Source: Streptomyces sp. NA02950 (GTDB lineage: Bacteria; Actinomycetota; Actinomycetes; Streptomycetales; Streptomycetaceae). Taken from it: a stretch of DNA of 64,000 nt. Below are positions 35,275-43,282 of this stretch, in pieces. The DNA is taken from positions 6,755,001 through 6,819,000 of the forward strand of contig NZ_CP054916.1 in the NCBI RefSeq assembly GCF_013364155.1, given 5' to 3'. The notes beneath the pieces were generated by a model that ran no database searches, had not been told where the DNA came from, and saw nothing but the letters and a program-made list of their open reading frames with translations. Within the stretch, counting starts at the first letter, position 1, and each line of letters begins with the position of its first letter. The translations under genes and the position numbers were made by a program.

Positions 35275-35676
35275 TCAGGCGCTCACGGCCAGCCGCTTGC
35301 GGAGCAGTCCGGCCAGCGCGTCCGTCAGGGCCACCGGGTCCACCGGATGGGTCACGGCGGCCTCCGCACGGCTCCAGGTGGCCAGCCAGGCGTCCTGCGG
35401 GCGGCCGATGAGCAGCAGCACCGGCGGACAGCGGAAGACCTCGTCCTTGATCTGCCGGCAGACGCCCATCCCGCCCGCGGGCACCGCCTCGCCGTCCAGC
35501 ACACAGACGTCGATACCGCCCTCCTCCAGCGCCGTCAGCACGGCGGGGAGGGTCGCGCACTCCACGAATTCCACCGGGGGCACATCGGCCGCGGGCCGCC
35601 GTCCGACGGCGAGCCGCACCTGCTCGCGGGTGCTCGCGTCGTCGCTGTAGACCAGCACCGTGGCGGTAGGCCGCAT
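35275..35676 (-). CDS. Receiver-domain-like protein
   Basis: 133 residues with the layout of a lone response-regulator receiver: an N-terminal acidic pair (VLVYSDDASTREQV), a central Asp in IDVCVLDGEAVPAGGMG, and a C-terminal helix. The conserved Thr/Lys positions are less clear (VLLLIGRPQDAW, AAVTHPVDP), so phosphorylation is uncertain. GGAGGA precedes ATG 35676. It is divergent from ctaE, with 199 bp between the starts. Confidence 0.75.
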   Translation of the reverse strand: MRPTATVLVYSDDASTREQVRLAVGRRPAADVPPVEFVECATLPAVLTALEEGGIDVCVLDGEAVPAGGMGVCRQIKDEVFRCPPVLLLIGRPQDAWLATWSRAEAAVTHPVDPVALTDALAGLLRKRLAVSA

Positions 35677-35864
35677 CGTGTCCTCCGGATGAACTAAGTG
35701 ATCCGCTGGGCTCCTGTGGCGGATGCTACTCCGGTACAGCCGCCCGGAGGAGGGGGCGTACAGATCTCTACCCCCTTCGGGGGACTGCCCGGAGGGGCCC
35801 CGACGAGCAGGGCCGATGGCCTTGACACTCCGAACGGTACCCCCGGGAGTGAGGGCTGGATAAG

Positions 35865-35885
35865 CGACCGACATAATGTCGGTCG
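35865..35885. promoter_or_regulatory. Palindrome over the ctaE start codon
   Basis: 9-bp arms CGACCGACA and TGTCGGTCG around TAA. The ctaE ATG (35876-35878) lies inside it. It could be a DNA operator or an mRNA hairpin limiting initiation. No ribosome-binding sequence is visible just upstream. Confidence 0.5.
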
Positions 35886-36496
35886 TGGCGACAGCAACAG
35901 CAGTAGATACCGGGCACGCGCACCCGTCGGTCAACCGGCCGAACCTCACCAGCGTCGGAACCATCATCTGGCTGAGTTCCGAGCTGATGTTCTTCGCGGC
36001 CCTCTTCGCGATGTACTTCACCCTGCGATCGGTGACCGGAGCCGAGCACTGGAAGGAAATGGCGTCCGCGCTGAACTTCCCGTTCTCCGCGACGAACACC
36101 ACGATCCTGGTGCTCTCCTCCCTCACCTGCCAGCTCGGTGTCTTCGCTGCCGAGCGCGGCGACGTGAAGAAGCTGCGCACCTGGTTCGTGATCACCTTCA
36201 TGATGGGCGCGATCTTCATCGGCGGTCAGATCTTCGAGTACACCGAACTGGTCAAGCACGAAGGGCTCTCGCTCTCGTCCGACCCGTACGGCTCGGTGTT
36301 CTACCTGACCACCGGCTTCCACGGACTGCATGTGACAGGCGGGCTCATCGCCTTCCTGCTGGTCCTGGGCAGGACGTACGCGGCCAAGAGGTTCACCCAC
36401 CAGCAGGCGACGGCGGCCATCGTCGTGTCCTACTACTGGCACTTCGTCGATGTCGTCTGGATCGGCCTCTTCGCCACGATCTACATGATCAAGTAA
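35876..36496 (+). CDS. ctaE: Cytochrome c oxidase subunit III
   Basis: 206 residues with five membrane helices; a structural subunit of aa3 oxidase. Typical segments: [39 protein letters not shown], and [15 protein letters not shown] near the C-terminus. It is the first gene of ctaE-qcrCAB, separate from ctaCDF, as is usual in actinobacteria. ATG 35876 matches the usual N-terminus, but GTG codons at 35882 and 35891 are possible alternatives. Confidence 0.97.
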   Translation: MSVVATATAVDTGHAHPSVNRPNLTSVGTIIWLSSELMFFAALFAMYFTLRSVTGAEHWKEMASALNFPFSATNTTILVLSSLTCQLGVFAAERGDVKKLRTWFVITFMMGAIFIGGQIFEYTELVKHEGLSLSSDPYGSVFYLTTGFHGLHVTGGLIAFLLVLGRTYAAKRFTHQQATAAIVVSYYWHFVDVVWIGLFATIYMIK

Positions 36497-36565
36497 GCCG
36501 GTCACCGCACCGGAACCACGTCCTTAACAGCATCGACGCAGAAGATCCTGACACCGGGGTAATCC

Positions 36566-37375
36566 GTGAAAAAGCTCTCCGCACGACGGCGCCATCCGCT
36601 GGCTGCGCTCGTCGTCCTACTCTTCGCGCTGGCGGTCACTGGGGGGCTGTACGCCGCGTTCTCGCCGAGCGAGGCGAAGGCTGATGACAGCTCCGCCCAG
36701 TCCCTCGCCATCGAGGAGGGCAAGAAGCTCTATGCCGTCGGCTGCGCCAGCTGCCACGGCACGGGCGGTCAGGGGTCCTCCGACGGCCCGAGCCTGGTCG
36801 GCGTCGGGTCCGCCGCCGTCGACTTCCAGGTCGGCACCGGCCGGATGCCCGCCCAGCAGCCGGGCGCCCAGATGCCGAAGAAGAAGAAGGTGTACTCGGA
36901 CGCCGAGATCGAGCAGCTCTCCGCGTACATCGCCTCGCTCGGCGCCGGTCCGGTGACGCCCACCAAGAGCCAGTACAACATCGACGGCGCGGACGTCGCG
37001 AAGGGCGGAGAGCTCTTCCGTACCAACTGCGCGCAGTGCCACAACTTCGCCGGCAAGGGCGGTGCCCTGACCAACGGCAAGTATGCGCCCGCCCTCGATG
37101 GCGTGAGTCCCAAGCACATCTACGAGGCCATGCAGACCGGCCCGCAGAACATGCCGTCCTTCCCCGACGCCACGCTGCCGGAGAAGAACAAGAAGGACAT
37201 CATCGCGTACCTCGACACGGTCAACAGCGACAAGACCAAGACCCCCGGTGGCCTTGAGCTCGGCGGGCTCGGCCCGGTCAGCGAGGGCCTGTTCGCCTGG
37301 GTCTTCGGCATGGGCGCCCTGATCGTCCTCACCATCTGGGTCGCCGCCCGGACCGCAAAGGCCAAGAAGTCATGA
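36566..37375 (+). CDS. qcrC: Cytochrome bc1 complex diheme cytochrome c subunit
   Basis: 269 residues. A signal-anchor helix (~10-30), two c-type heme motifs CASCH (60-64) and CAQCH (155-159), and a C-terminal membrane helix (FAWVFGMGALIVLTIWVA). This diheme protein replaces a soluble cytochrome c and links the bc1 and aa3 complexes. GTG 36566. The stop overlaps the qcrA ATG. Confidence 0.97.
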   Translation: MKKLSARRRHPLAALVVLLFALAVTGGLYAAFSPSEAKADDSSAQSLAIEEGKKLYAVGCASCHGTGGQGSSDGPSLVGVGSAAVDFQVGTGRMPAQQPGAQMPKKKKVYSDAEIEQLSAYIASLGAGPVTPTKSQYNIDGADVAKGGELFRTNCAQCHNFAGKGGALTNGKYAPALDGVSPKHIYEAMQTGPQNMPSFPDATLPEKNKKDIIAYLDTVNSDKTKTPGGLELGGLGPVSEGLFAWVFGMGALIVLTIWVAARTAKAKKS

Positions 37376-38430
37376 GTAGCCACGAGATTCCAGAAGCAGA
37401 CGAGCAGCTGCCCGAGAAGCGGGAGTCCGCCGAGGGTGCGGTGGAGGTCGCCGAAGACCCGTTCGCGGACCCGGGGATGCCGCCGCACGAGCACCGCAAG
37501 CAGGACATCGACGAGCGGGCCGCCAAGCGCTCCGAGCGCACCGTCGCCCTGCTCTTCACGTCCTCGATGGTGGCCACGATCGCCTTCATCGCCTCGTATG
37601 TGGCGATCCCGGTGGACAAGTACGTCTATGTCTTCCCGATCGGTCACATCAGCGCGCTCAACTTCGCGCTCGGCCTGACGCTCGCCATCGCCCTCTTCGG
37701 CATCGGCGCGGGCGCGGTCCACTGGGCCCGCACCCTGATGTCCGATGTGGAGATCGCCGACGAGCGTCACCCCATCGCGGCCGGCCCCGAGGTCAAGACC
37801 AAGGTCCTGGACGACTTCCGGGCCGGTGCCGCCGAGTCCGGCTTCGGCCGCCGCAAGCTGGCGCGCAACACCCTCTTCGGCGCCCTGGCGCTGGTGCCGC
37901 TCTCCGGCCTGGTGCTGCTGCGCGACCTCGGCCCGATGCCCGGCACCAAGCTGCGCCACACCAAGTGGGGCAAGGGCAAGCTGCTGATGAACCAGAACAC
38001 CATGCAGCCGCTGCGCCCCGAGGACATCGTGGTCGGCTCGCTGACCTTCGCCATGCCCGAGGGCATGGAGGAGGACCAGCACGACTTCCAGACCGAGATC
38101 GCCAAGGCCGCCCTGATGCTGGTCCGGCTCCAGCCGGAGAACATCAAGGACAAGCGCGAGCTGGACTGGTCGCACGACGGCATCGTCGCGTTCTCGAAGA
38201 TCTGCACGCATGTCGGCTGCCCGATCAACCTGTACGAGCAGCAGACCCACCACGTCCTGTGCCCCTGCCACCAGTCGACCTTCGACCTCGCCGACGGTGG
38301 CCGAGTGATCTTCGGTCCCGCCGGGCATGCGCTGCCGCAGCTGCGCATCACGGTGAATGGCGAGGGGTACCTCGAAGCCATGGGCGACTTCGCGGAGCCC
38401 GTCGGTCCTGCTTTCTGGGAGCGCGGATGA
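37372..38430 (+). CDS. qcrA: Cytochrome bc1 complex Rieske iron-sulfur subunit
   Basis: 352 residues. A long acidic N-terminus, three membrane helices (~57-80, ~92-118, ~168-184) as in actinobacterial QcrA, and a C-terminal Rieske domain with CTHVGC (278-283) and CPCH (297-300) ligating the 2Fe-2S cluster. It transfers electrons from menaquinol to QcrC. It overlaps both neighbours by ATGA. Confidence 0.97.
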   Translation: MSSHEIPEADEQLPEKRESAEGAVEVAEDPFADPGMPPHEHRKQDIDERAAKRSERTVALLFTSSMVATIAFIASYVAIPVDKYVYVFPIGHISALNFALGLTLAIALFGIGAGAVHWARTLMSDVEIADERHPIAAGPEVKTKVLDDFRAGAAESGFGRRKLARNTLFGALALVPLSGLVLLRDLGPMPGTKLRHTKWGKGKLLMNQNTMQPLRPEDIVVGSLTFAMPEGMEEDQHDFQTEIAKAALMLVRLQPENIKDKRELDWSHDGIVAFSKICTHVGCPINLYEQQTHHVLCPCHQSTFDLADGGRVIFGPAGHALPQLRITVNGEGYLEAMGDFAEPVGPAFWERG

Positions 38431-40064
38431 GTACTGGACAGGCCAACGACGCGCAGCGGCGCGGCAAAGCCCCCGCGGGCGAGCGCGTCGCCGACTGGGC
38501 CGACAGCCGGCTGGGCATCTACAGCCTGGCCAAGGCCAATATGCGCAAGATCTTCCCGGACCACTGGTCCTTCATGCTGGGTGAGGTCGCGCTCTACAGC
38601 TTCATCGTCATCATCCTCACGGGTGTGTATCTGACGCTGTTCTTCCACCCCAGCATGGGAGAGGTCGTCTACCACGGCCCGTACGAGCCCATGCAGGGTG
38701 TGCGGATGTCGGAGGCGTTCGCCTCCACGCTCGACATCAGCTTCGAGGTGCGCGGCGGTCTGCTGATCCGGCAGATCCACCACTGGGCCGCGCTGATCTT
38801 CCTCGCCGCGATGTTCGTGCACATGATGCGGGTGTTCTTCACCGGCGCGTTCCGCAAGCCGCGTGAGATCAACTGGCTGTTCGGCTTCCTGCTGTTCTTC
38901 CTCGGCATGCTGACCGGCTTCACCGGCTACTCGCTCCCCGACGACCTGCTCTCCGGTACCGGTCTGCGGTTCATCGAGGGTGTGTTCCTGTCGGTCCCGG
39001 TCGTCGGCACCTACATCACGATGTTCGTGTACGGCGGCGAGTTCCCGGGCACGGACCTGATCGCCCGGCTCTATCCGGTCCACGTCCTGCTGCTGCCGGG
39101 CATCATGCTCGGTCTGCTGGTGGCGCACCTGATCCTGGTCTTCTACCACAAGCACACGCAGTACCCGGGGCCCGGAAAGACCAACAAGAACGTGGTCGGC
39201 ATGCCCCTGCTGCCGGTCTACATGGCCAAGGCGGGCGGCTTCTTCTTCCTGGTCTTCGCCGTGATCGCGGTCCTCTCCGCGGTCGCCACCATCAACCCGA
39301 TCTGGACCATCGGTCCCTACCGGCCGGATCAGGTGTCCACCGGTGCCCAGCCCGACTGGTACATGGGCTTCGCCGAGGGCCTGGTCCGAGTGATGCCCGG
39401 CTGGGAGATCAACGCCTGGGGCCACACGCTCGTCCTGGGTGTGTTCATCCCGATCGTGCTGTTCCCCGTCGTGCTGGTGGCCATGGGCGTCTACCCGTTC
39501 ATCGAGTCCTGGGTCACCGGCGACAAGCGCGAGCACCACATCCTGGACCGCCCGCGCAACGCCCCGACCCGGACCGCCTTCGGTGTGGCGTGGCTGACCG
39601 CGTACTTCGTGATGCTGGTCGGTGGTGGAAACGACCTGTGGGCCACCCACTTCCACCTGTCGATCAACTCCATCACCTGGTTCGTCCGGATCGGCTTCTT
39701 CGTCGGCCCGGTGGTCGCCTTCATCGTCACCCGGCGGATCTGCCTCGGCCTCCAGCGCCGCGACCGCGACAAGGTGCTGCACGGCCGTGAGACCGGCATC
39801 ATCAAGCGGCTGCCGCACGGTGAGTTCGTCGAGGTCCATGAGCCGCTCTCGCAGGAGCAGCTGCACACGCTGACCCAGCACGACCAGCCCAAGCCGTTCG
39901 AGGTCGGGCCGGCGGTCGACGAGAACGGTGTCGCGCGGAAGATAAAGCGTTCGGACAAGCTCCGCTCGAAGCTCTCCAAGAGCTACTACGGCGAGAACAA
40001 CGTGATTCCGAAGCCGACCCGCGAGGAGTACCAGGAGATCACCAGCGGCCACGGCCACCACTGA
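38427..40064 (+). CDS. qcrB: Cytochrome bc1 complex cytochrome b subunit
   Basis: A 545-residue diheme membrane protein carrying the menaquinol sites. Heme-ligand and family segments: IRQIHHWAALIFLAAMFVHM, LTGFTGYSLPDDLLSGTG, YPVHVLLLPGIMLGLLVAH. The C-terminal extension beyond the last helix is basic and typical of actinobacteria. ATG 38427 overlaps the qcrA stop. Last gene of the operon; its original terminator appears to be split by the IS element just downstream. Confidence 0.97.
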   Translation: MSTGQANDAQRRGKAPAGERVADWADSRLGIYSLAKANMRKIFPDHWSFMLGEVALYSFIVIILTGVYLTLFFHPSMGEVVYHGPYEPMQGVRMSEAFASTLDISFEVRGGLLIRQIHHWAALIFLAAMFVHMMRVFFTGAFRKPREINWLFGFLLFFLGMLTGFTGYSLPDDLLSGTGLRFIEGVFLSVPVVGTYITMFVYGGEFPGTDLIARLYPVHVLLLPGIMLGLLVAHLILVFYHKHTQYPGPGKTNKNVVGMPLLPVYMAKAGGFFFLVFAVIAVLSAVATINPIWTIGPYRPDQVSTGAQPDWYMGFAEGLVRVMPGWEINAWGHTLVLGVFIPIVLFPVVLVAMGVYPFIESWVTGDKREHHILDRPRNAPTRTAFGVAWLTAYFVMLVGGGNDLWATHFHLSINSITWFVRIGFFVGPVVAFIVTRRICLGLQRRDRDKVLHGRETGIIKRLPHGEFVEVHEPLSQEQLHTLTQHDQPKPFEVGPAVDENGVARKIKRSDKLRSKLSKSYYGENNVIPKPTREEYQEITSGHGHH

Positions 40065-40096
40065 TCCCTTCGGTACACCGCTGACGCCACCCACAA

Positions 40097-40116
40097 CCAG
40101 GGCCCCGGCCCGGACC
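40097..40116 (+). terminator. Left arm of a disrupted qcrCAB terminator
   Basis: CCAGGGCCCCGGCCCGGACC, 33 bp past the qcrB stop. Its complementary arm (one base shorter) is at 41607-41625, on the far side of the IS element. If the element and one GGACC copy are removed, the arms join with a 5-nt GCAAC loop. Confidence 0.75.
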
Positions 40117-40126
40117 TTGGGTTCTA

Positions 40127-40171
40127 ACGGTCCTCGCAACACCCGCGATCTGTGGGAGTTGCGAGGACCGT
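40127..40171 (+). promoter_or_regulatory. Subterminal hairpin covering the transposase start
   Basis: 14-nt perfect arms (40127-40140 and 40158-40171) flank a 17-nt loop. The left arm overlaps the left terminal repeat. The two candidate start codons (40152, in the loop, and 40170, at the stem end) are both covered, so a transcript entering from qcrB would hide transposase initiation. Confidence 0.6.
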
Positions 40172-41561
40172 GGCCGTTGGACGGGATGATCTTGCGGGGT
40201 TGAGGGAGCGTTTCCTTGCGCGGCTGGATGCCGTGGGGAACGTGACCGTGGTGGCGCGTGAGCTGGGGGTGAACCGGAACACTGCCTTCGGCTGGGCCCG
40301 AAAGGCCGGACGGACCTCGGTGCGCCTGCCTCGGCGGCACCCCGGGCGCGACGAGTACGAGCGGCTTCGGGCCGCCGGTGTCGCACGTCGGGTGGCGGCC
40401 CTGCAGGTCGGGGTGAACGAGCGCACGGCCAAGGACTGGGACTGGGGCGTCAAGAAGACCGGCACCACGCGCACTTACGCTGACGGCCGCCGTGTCGACT
40501 ACAGCACCGGGACCGTCACGATGTGCGGTGTGACCACGGCACCGGTGGGCCTGACGGCCCTGGAGAAGCAGCTTCACCCGCGGTTCCTAGCGCTCGCCGA
40601 GCGCGAGAAGATCCGCGATCTGCGCGCGGCGGGGCAGTCGCTGAGGGCGATCGGACGGGTCCTGGGACGGCCGGCGAGCACCATCAAGCGGGAGATCGAC
40701 GCGAACTCGGGCAGCGAGGGCTACCAGCCCTACGCCGCCCACCGGGCAGCGGCAGCGCGCAGACCCCGGCCCAAGGAGCGCAAACTGCTGCGCGAGGGAC
40801 GGCTGCGCCGCTTCGTCCGGGACGGACTGCGCCAGCGGTGGTCACCGGCACAGATCTGCCACGCTCTACGGAGAGAGCATCCCGACGACGAGAGCATGCG
40901 GGTGAGCGTGGAGACGGTCTACCAGGCACTGTATTTCCAGGCCCGCGGCGGCCTGAAGCGGGAAGTGCAGGCCGCCATCCGTTCCGGCCGGACCCGCCGC
41001 AAACCGCGCCGGGACTCCCAGCGGCGCACGCCCCGGTTCATCGACCCGATGGTGATGATCAGCGACCGTCCCGCCGACGTCGAGGACCGGGCCGTGCCCG
41101 GTCACTGGGAAGGCGACCTGATCATCGGCGCGGGCGGGCGCTCCGCGATCGCCACCCTGGTCGAGCGCAGCACCCGTTACACCCTGCTGGTCCATCTGCC
41201 GGGCGGGGCCCACGACGCCGAGACCGTCCGCGACGGCCTCGTTGCCACGATCCAGACCCTGCCCGCCCACCTGCGCGGCTCCCTCACCTGGGACCAGGGC
41301 AGCGAGATGGCACGCCACAAGCAGTTCAGCATGGCCACCGGCATGCCCGTCTACTTCTGCGACCCCGCCAGCCCCTGGCAACGCGGCTCGAACGAGAACA
41401 CCAACGGCCTCCTGCGCCAGTACTTCCCGAAAGGCACCGACCTCAGCGTCCACAGTCCCGAAGACCTCGAACACGTCGCCCAGGAACTCAACGGCCGCCC
41501 ACGCAAGACGCTCGGCTGGGATACCCCAGCCGAGCGTCTACGTGATCTACTCACCACCTGA
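40152..41561 (+). CDS. IS30-family transposase
   Basis: Up to 469 residues. N-terminal DNA-binding HTH regions (VVARELGVNRNTAFGWARKA; then IRDLRAAGQSLRAIGRVLGR with PASTIKREI, typical of IS30) are followed by a DDE-type catalytic domain: D in VPGHWEGDLIIGAGGRSAIA, D in GSLTWDQGSEMARH, E in SPWQRGSNENTNGLLRQYFP. GTG 40152 or GTG 40170 starts it. No frameshift, so it is probably active. Confidence 0.93.
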   Translation: MGVARTVAVGRDDLAGLRERFLARLDAVGNVTVVARELGVNRNTAFGWARKAGRTSVRLPRRHPGRDEYERLRAAGVARRVAALQVGVNERTAKDWDWGVKKTGTTRTYADGRRVDYSTGTVTMCGVTTAPVGLTALEKQLHPRFLALAEREKIRDLRAAGQSLRAIGRVLGRPASTIKREIDANSGSEGYQPYAAHRAAAARRPRPKERKLLREGRLRRFVRDGLRQRWSPAQICHALRREHPDDESMRVSVETVYQALYFQARGGLKREVQAAIRSGRTRRKPRRDSQRRTPRFIDPMVMISDRPADVEDRAVPGHWEGDLIIGAGGRSAIATLVERSTRYTLLVHLPGGAHDAETVRDGLVATIQTLPAHLRGSLTWDQGSEMARHKQFSMATGMPVYFCDPASPWQRGSNENTNGLLRQYFPKGTDLSVHSPEDLEHVAQELNGRPRKTLGWDTPAERLRDLLTT

Positions 41562-41606
41562 AACCAAGTGGTGTTGCGACGACCCCTTGAATCCAAGGAC
41601 CGCAAC

Positions 41607-41625
41607 GGTCCGGCCGGGGCCCTGG
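41607..41625 (+). terminator. Right arm of the disrupted qcrCAB terminator
   Basis: GGTCCGGCCGGGGCCCTGG, complementary to 40097-40116 with one bulged base. Beyond it, GTTGTG pairs in turn with CACAAC on the left side, supporting a once-continuous structure. Confidence 0.72.
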
Positions 41626-41794
41626 CCGTTGTGCGACCACGATTGCCCCGGTGGTGTCCGCCATGCGGGCGCGCGGCCTGCTGGGCCGCGGCGCCGATAG
41701 GCTAACGGCGGGGCCGGTGCCGCCCGCGCGGACGTTGTCGCGCTGACCCGCGGACCCCCTTTCCCTGCCCACCCCACGGATCCAGGAGCGGACC

Positions 41795-42868
41795 ATGGAC
41801 GTTGTGACCCCAGCCGGAGGCGACAGCACCGCGATGGCCCGCACCTGGCCGGATGTCCTCACCTCGCTGCTCAGCGGCCAGGACCTCAGCGCCGATGACA
41901 CCGCCTGGGCCATGGACCGGATCATGCGCGGTGAGGCCACCGACGCCCAGATCGCCGGATTCATCGTCGCGCTGCGGGCCAAGGGCGAGACCGTGGCCGA
42001 GGTGTCCGGACTCGTCCGGACCATGTACGAGCACGCCACGGTGATCGAGGTCCCCGGGGACACCGTCGACATCGTCGGCACCGGCGGCGACCGCGCCAGG
42101 ACCGTCAATATCTCGACGATGTCGGCGCTGGTGGTGGCCGGTACCGGGGCGCGGGTGGTCAAGCACGGCAACCGTGCCTCGTCCTCCGCGAGCGGTGCGT
42201 CCGACGTCCTGGAGAAGCTGGGCGTCAATCTCGATCTCACCCCGCGGCGGGTGGTCGAGGTGGCCGAGGAGGCGGGGATCACCTTCTGCTTCGCGGTGAA
42301 GTTCCACCCGGCACTGCGGCATGTCGCCGCCGCCCGCCGGGAGCTGGGCATCGCCACCACCTTCAACATCCTCGGCCCGCTCACCAACCCGGCCCGGGTG
42401 CGGACCCAGGCGACCGGTGTGGCGGACGCCCGGATGGCGCCCATCGTCGCCGGTGTGCTGGCCGACCGCGGCTCGTCCGCACTGGTCGTCCGGGGCGACG
42501 ACGGCCTCGACGAGCTCACGGTGACCGCGACCTCCCAGGTGTGGGTGGTGCGGAACGGCACCGTGCGCCAGGAGACCTTCGACCCGCGGGACGTCGGTAT
42601 CGAACTGGTCCCGGTGGAGGCCCTGCGCGGCGCGGACGCCTCGTACAACGCGGATGTGGCGCGCCGGCTGCTGGCGGGGGAGACCGGCCCGATCCGGGAC
42701 GCGGTGCTGCTCAACTCGGCGGCCGCGCTGGCCGCGTTGGACCCCGCGCCGGGCGACAGGACGCTCACCGAGCTGATCGGGGAGGGACTGACGCGTGCGG
42801 CGGAGTCCATCGACTCGGGGGCGGCGCGGAACGTCCTGGAGCGATGGGTGCGCGCCAGCAACGCGTGA
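41795..42868 (+). CDS. trpD: Anthranilate phosphoribosyltransferase
   Basis: A 357-residue enzyme of tryptophan synthesis, transferring the phosphoribosyl group of PRPP to anthranilate. The PRPP loop is [19 protein letters not shown]; anthranilate-site segments are [20 protein letters not shown] and [16 protein letters not shown] 41795 follows CAGGAG. It stands alone, away from other trp genes. A -10-like TAGGCT is at 41698-41703, downstream of the IS element, so its own promoter is probably intact. Confidence 0.97.
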   Translation: MDVVTPAGGDSTAMARTWPDVLTSLLSGQDLSADDTAWAMDRIMRGEATDAQIAGFIVALRAKGETVAEVSGLVRTMYEHATVIEVPGDTVDIVGTGGDRARTVNISTMSALVVAGTGARVVKHGNRASSSASGASDVLEKLGVNLDLTPRRVVEVAEEAGITFCFAVKFHPALRHVAAARRELGIATTFNILGPLTNPARVRTQATGVADARMAPIVAGVLADRGSSALVVRGDDGLDELTVTATSQVWVVRNGTVRQETFDPRDVGIELVPVEALRGADASYNADVARRLLAGETGPIRDAVLLNSAAALAALDPAPGDRTLTELIGEGLTRAAESIDSGAARNVLERWVRASNA

Positions 42869-42893
42869 GACCGGCAACGCGTACGTGATCTGC

Positions 42894-42934
42894 GCGCACC
42901 GCTCCTGCCCGGATGCCGGACAGGGGCGGTGCGC
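42894..42934 (+). terminator. trpD terminator
   Basis: Outer arms GCGCACCGC / GCGGTGCGC with further internal pairing (CCTG/CAGG, CCGG/CCGG), followed by CGTTTCTCC, 25 bp past the trpD stop. Confidence 0.75.
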
Positions 42935-42960
42935 CGTTTCTCCGTATGGCATACTCCTGG

Positions 42961-43073
42961 CCAGGTCACGAGCGACAGCGACTACGGCCCCGGCCCGCTG
43001 TCCGGCAACCCTCCGTCCGTGGCGGGGTGCCCCGGGTGATGACCAGGCCGCAGGCAGCGAGGTCTGCGGCAAG
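42961..43073 (+). ncRNA. SAM-IV riboswitch
   Basis: The sequence follows the SAM-IV aptamer as known from actinomycetes: P1 strands GGTCA...TGACC, AGCGAC near the 5' end, the core GTCCGGCAACCCTCC, GTGGCGGGGTGCCCCGGGTG, and a 3' hairpin GCCGCAG...CTGCGGC. A -10-like CATACT is at 42949-42954. It binds S-adenosylmethionine and normally turns off sulfur or methionine genes when SAM is high. It precedes a class V PLP enzyme by about 210 bp. Confidence 0.88.
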
Positions 43074-43077
43074 CGCG

Positions 43078-43113
43078 GACCCCTCGCACTAGGGGTCCTG
43101 GTGGTCGAGGGAG
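43078..43113 (+). promoter_or_regulatory. Possible expression platform of the SAM-IV riboswitch
   Basis: Two mutually exclusive stems: GACCCCT/AGGGGTC (43078-43084 with 43091-43097), and CCCTCG/CGAGGG (43081-43086 with 43106-43111). The second would mask the ribosome site GAGGGAG of a six-codon ORF. Confidence 0.45.
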
Positions 43114-43120
43114 TTCTTCC

Positions 43121-43141
43121 GTGACGCAGCGAATGCTTTAG
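43121..43141 (+). CDS. Possible leader peptide MTQRML
   Basis: A GTG-started six-codon ORF with GAGGGAG 7 nt upstream, ending in Met-Leu before TAG. It lies between the SAM-IV riboswitch and the class V enzyme gene. An uORF containing a Met codon after a SAM switch is suggestive, but its translation is unproven. Confidence 0.35.
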   Translation: MTQRML

Positions 43142-43282
43142 GGCCGGTCGGCCCGTACCCCACACCCTCCGCGCGGTGCCCCCGTTCCGTGCGTTGAGCG
43201 ATTTTCCACGCCCGCACCGGCGGTGAGCCGCCGGGTCCGTGTGTGACGCATTCACGCTTCCATCCTCCCGGGAGAATTCGCC

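Larger units (their letters stand above)
40117..41596 (+). mobile_element. IS30-family insertion sequence
   Basis: A 1480-bp element. The terminal inverted repeats are 27 bp (40117-40143 and 41570-41596), 22/27 identical; the outer ends are TTGG...CCAA and the inner TCGCAACACC block is perfect. Flanks carry GGACC directly on both sides (40112-40116, 41597-41601), a probable 5-bp target duplication; 2-3 bp is more usual for the family, so the boundaries could shift slightly. One transposase fills the element. It looks intact and therefore recent. Confidence 0.88.
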
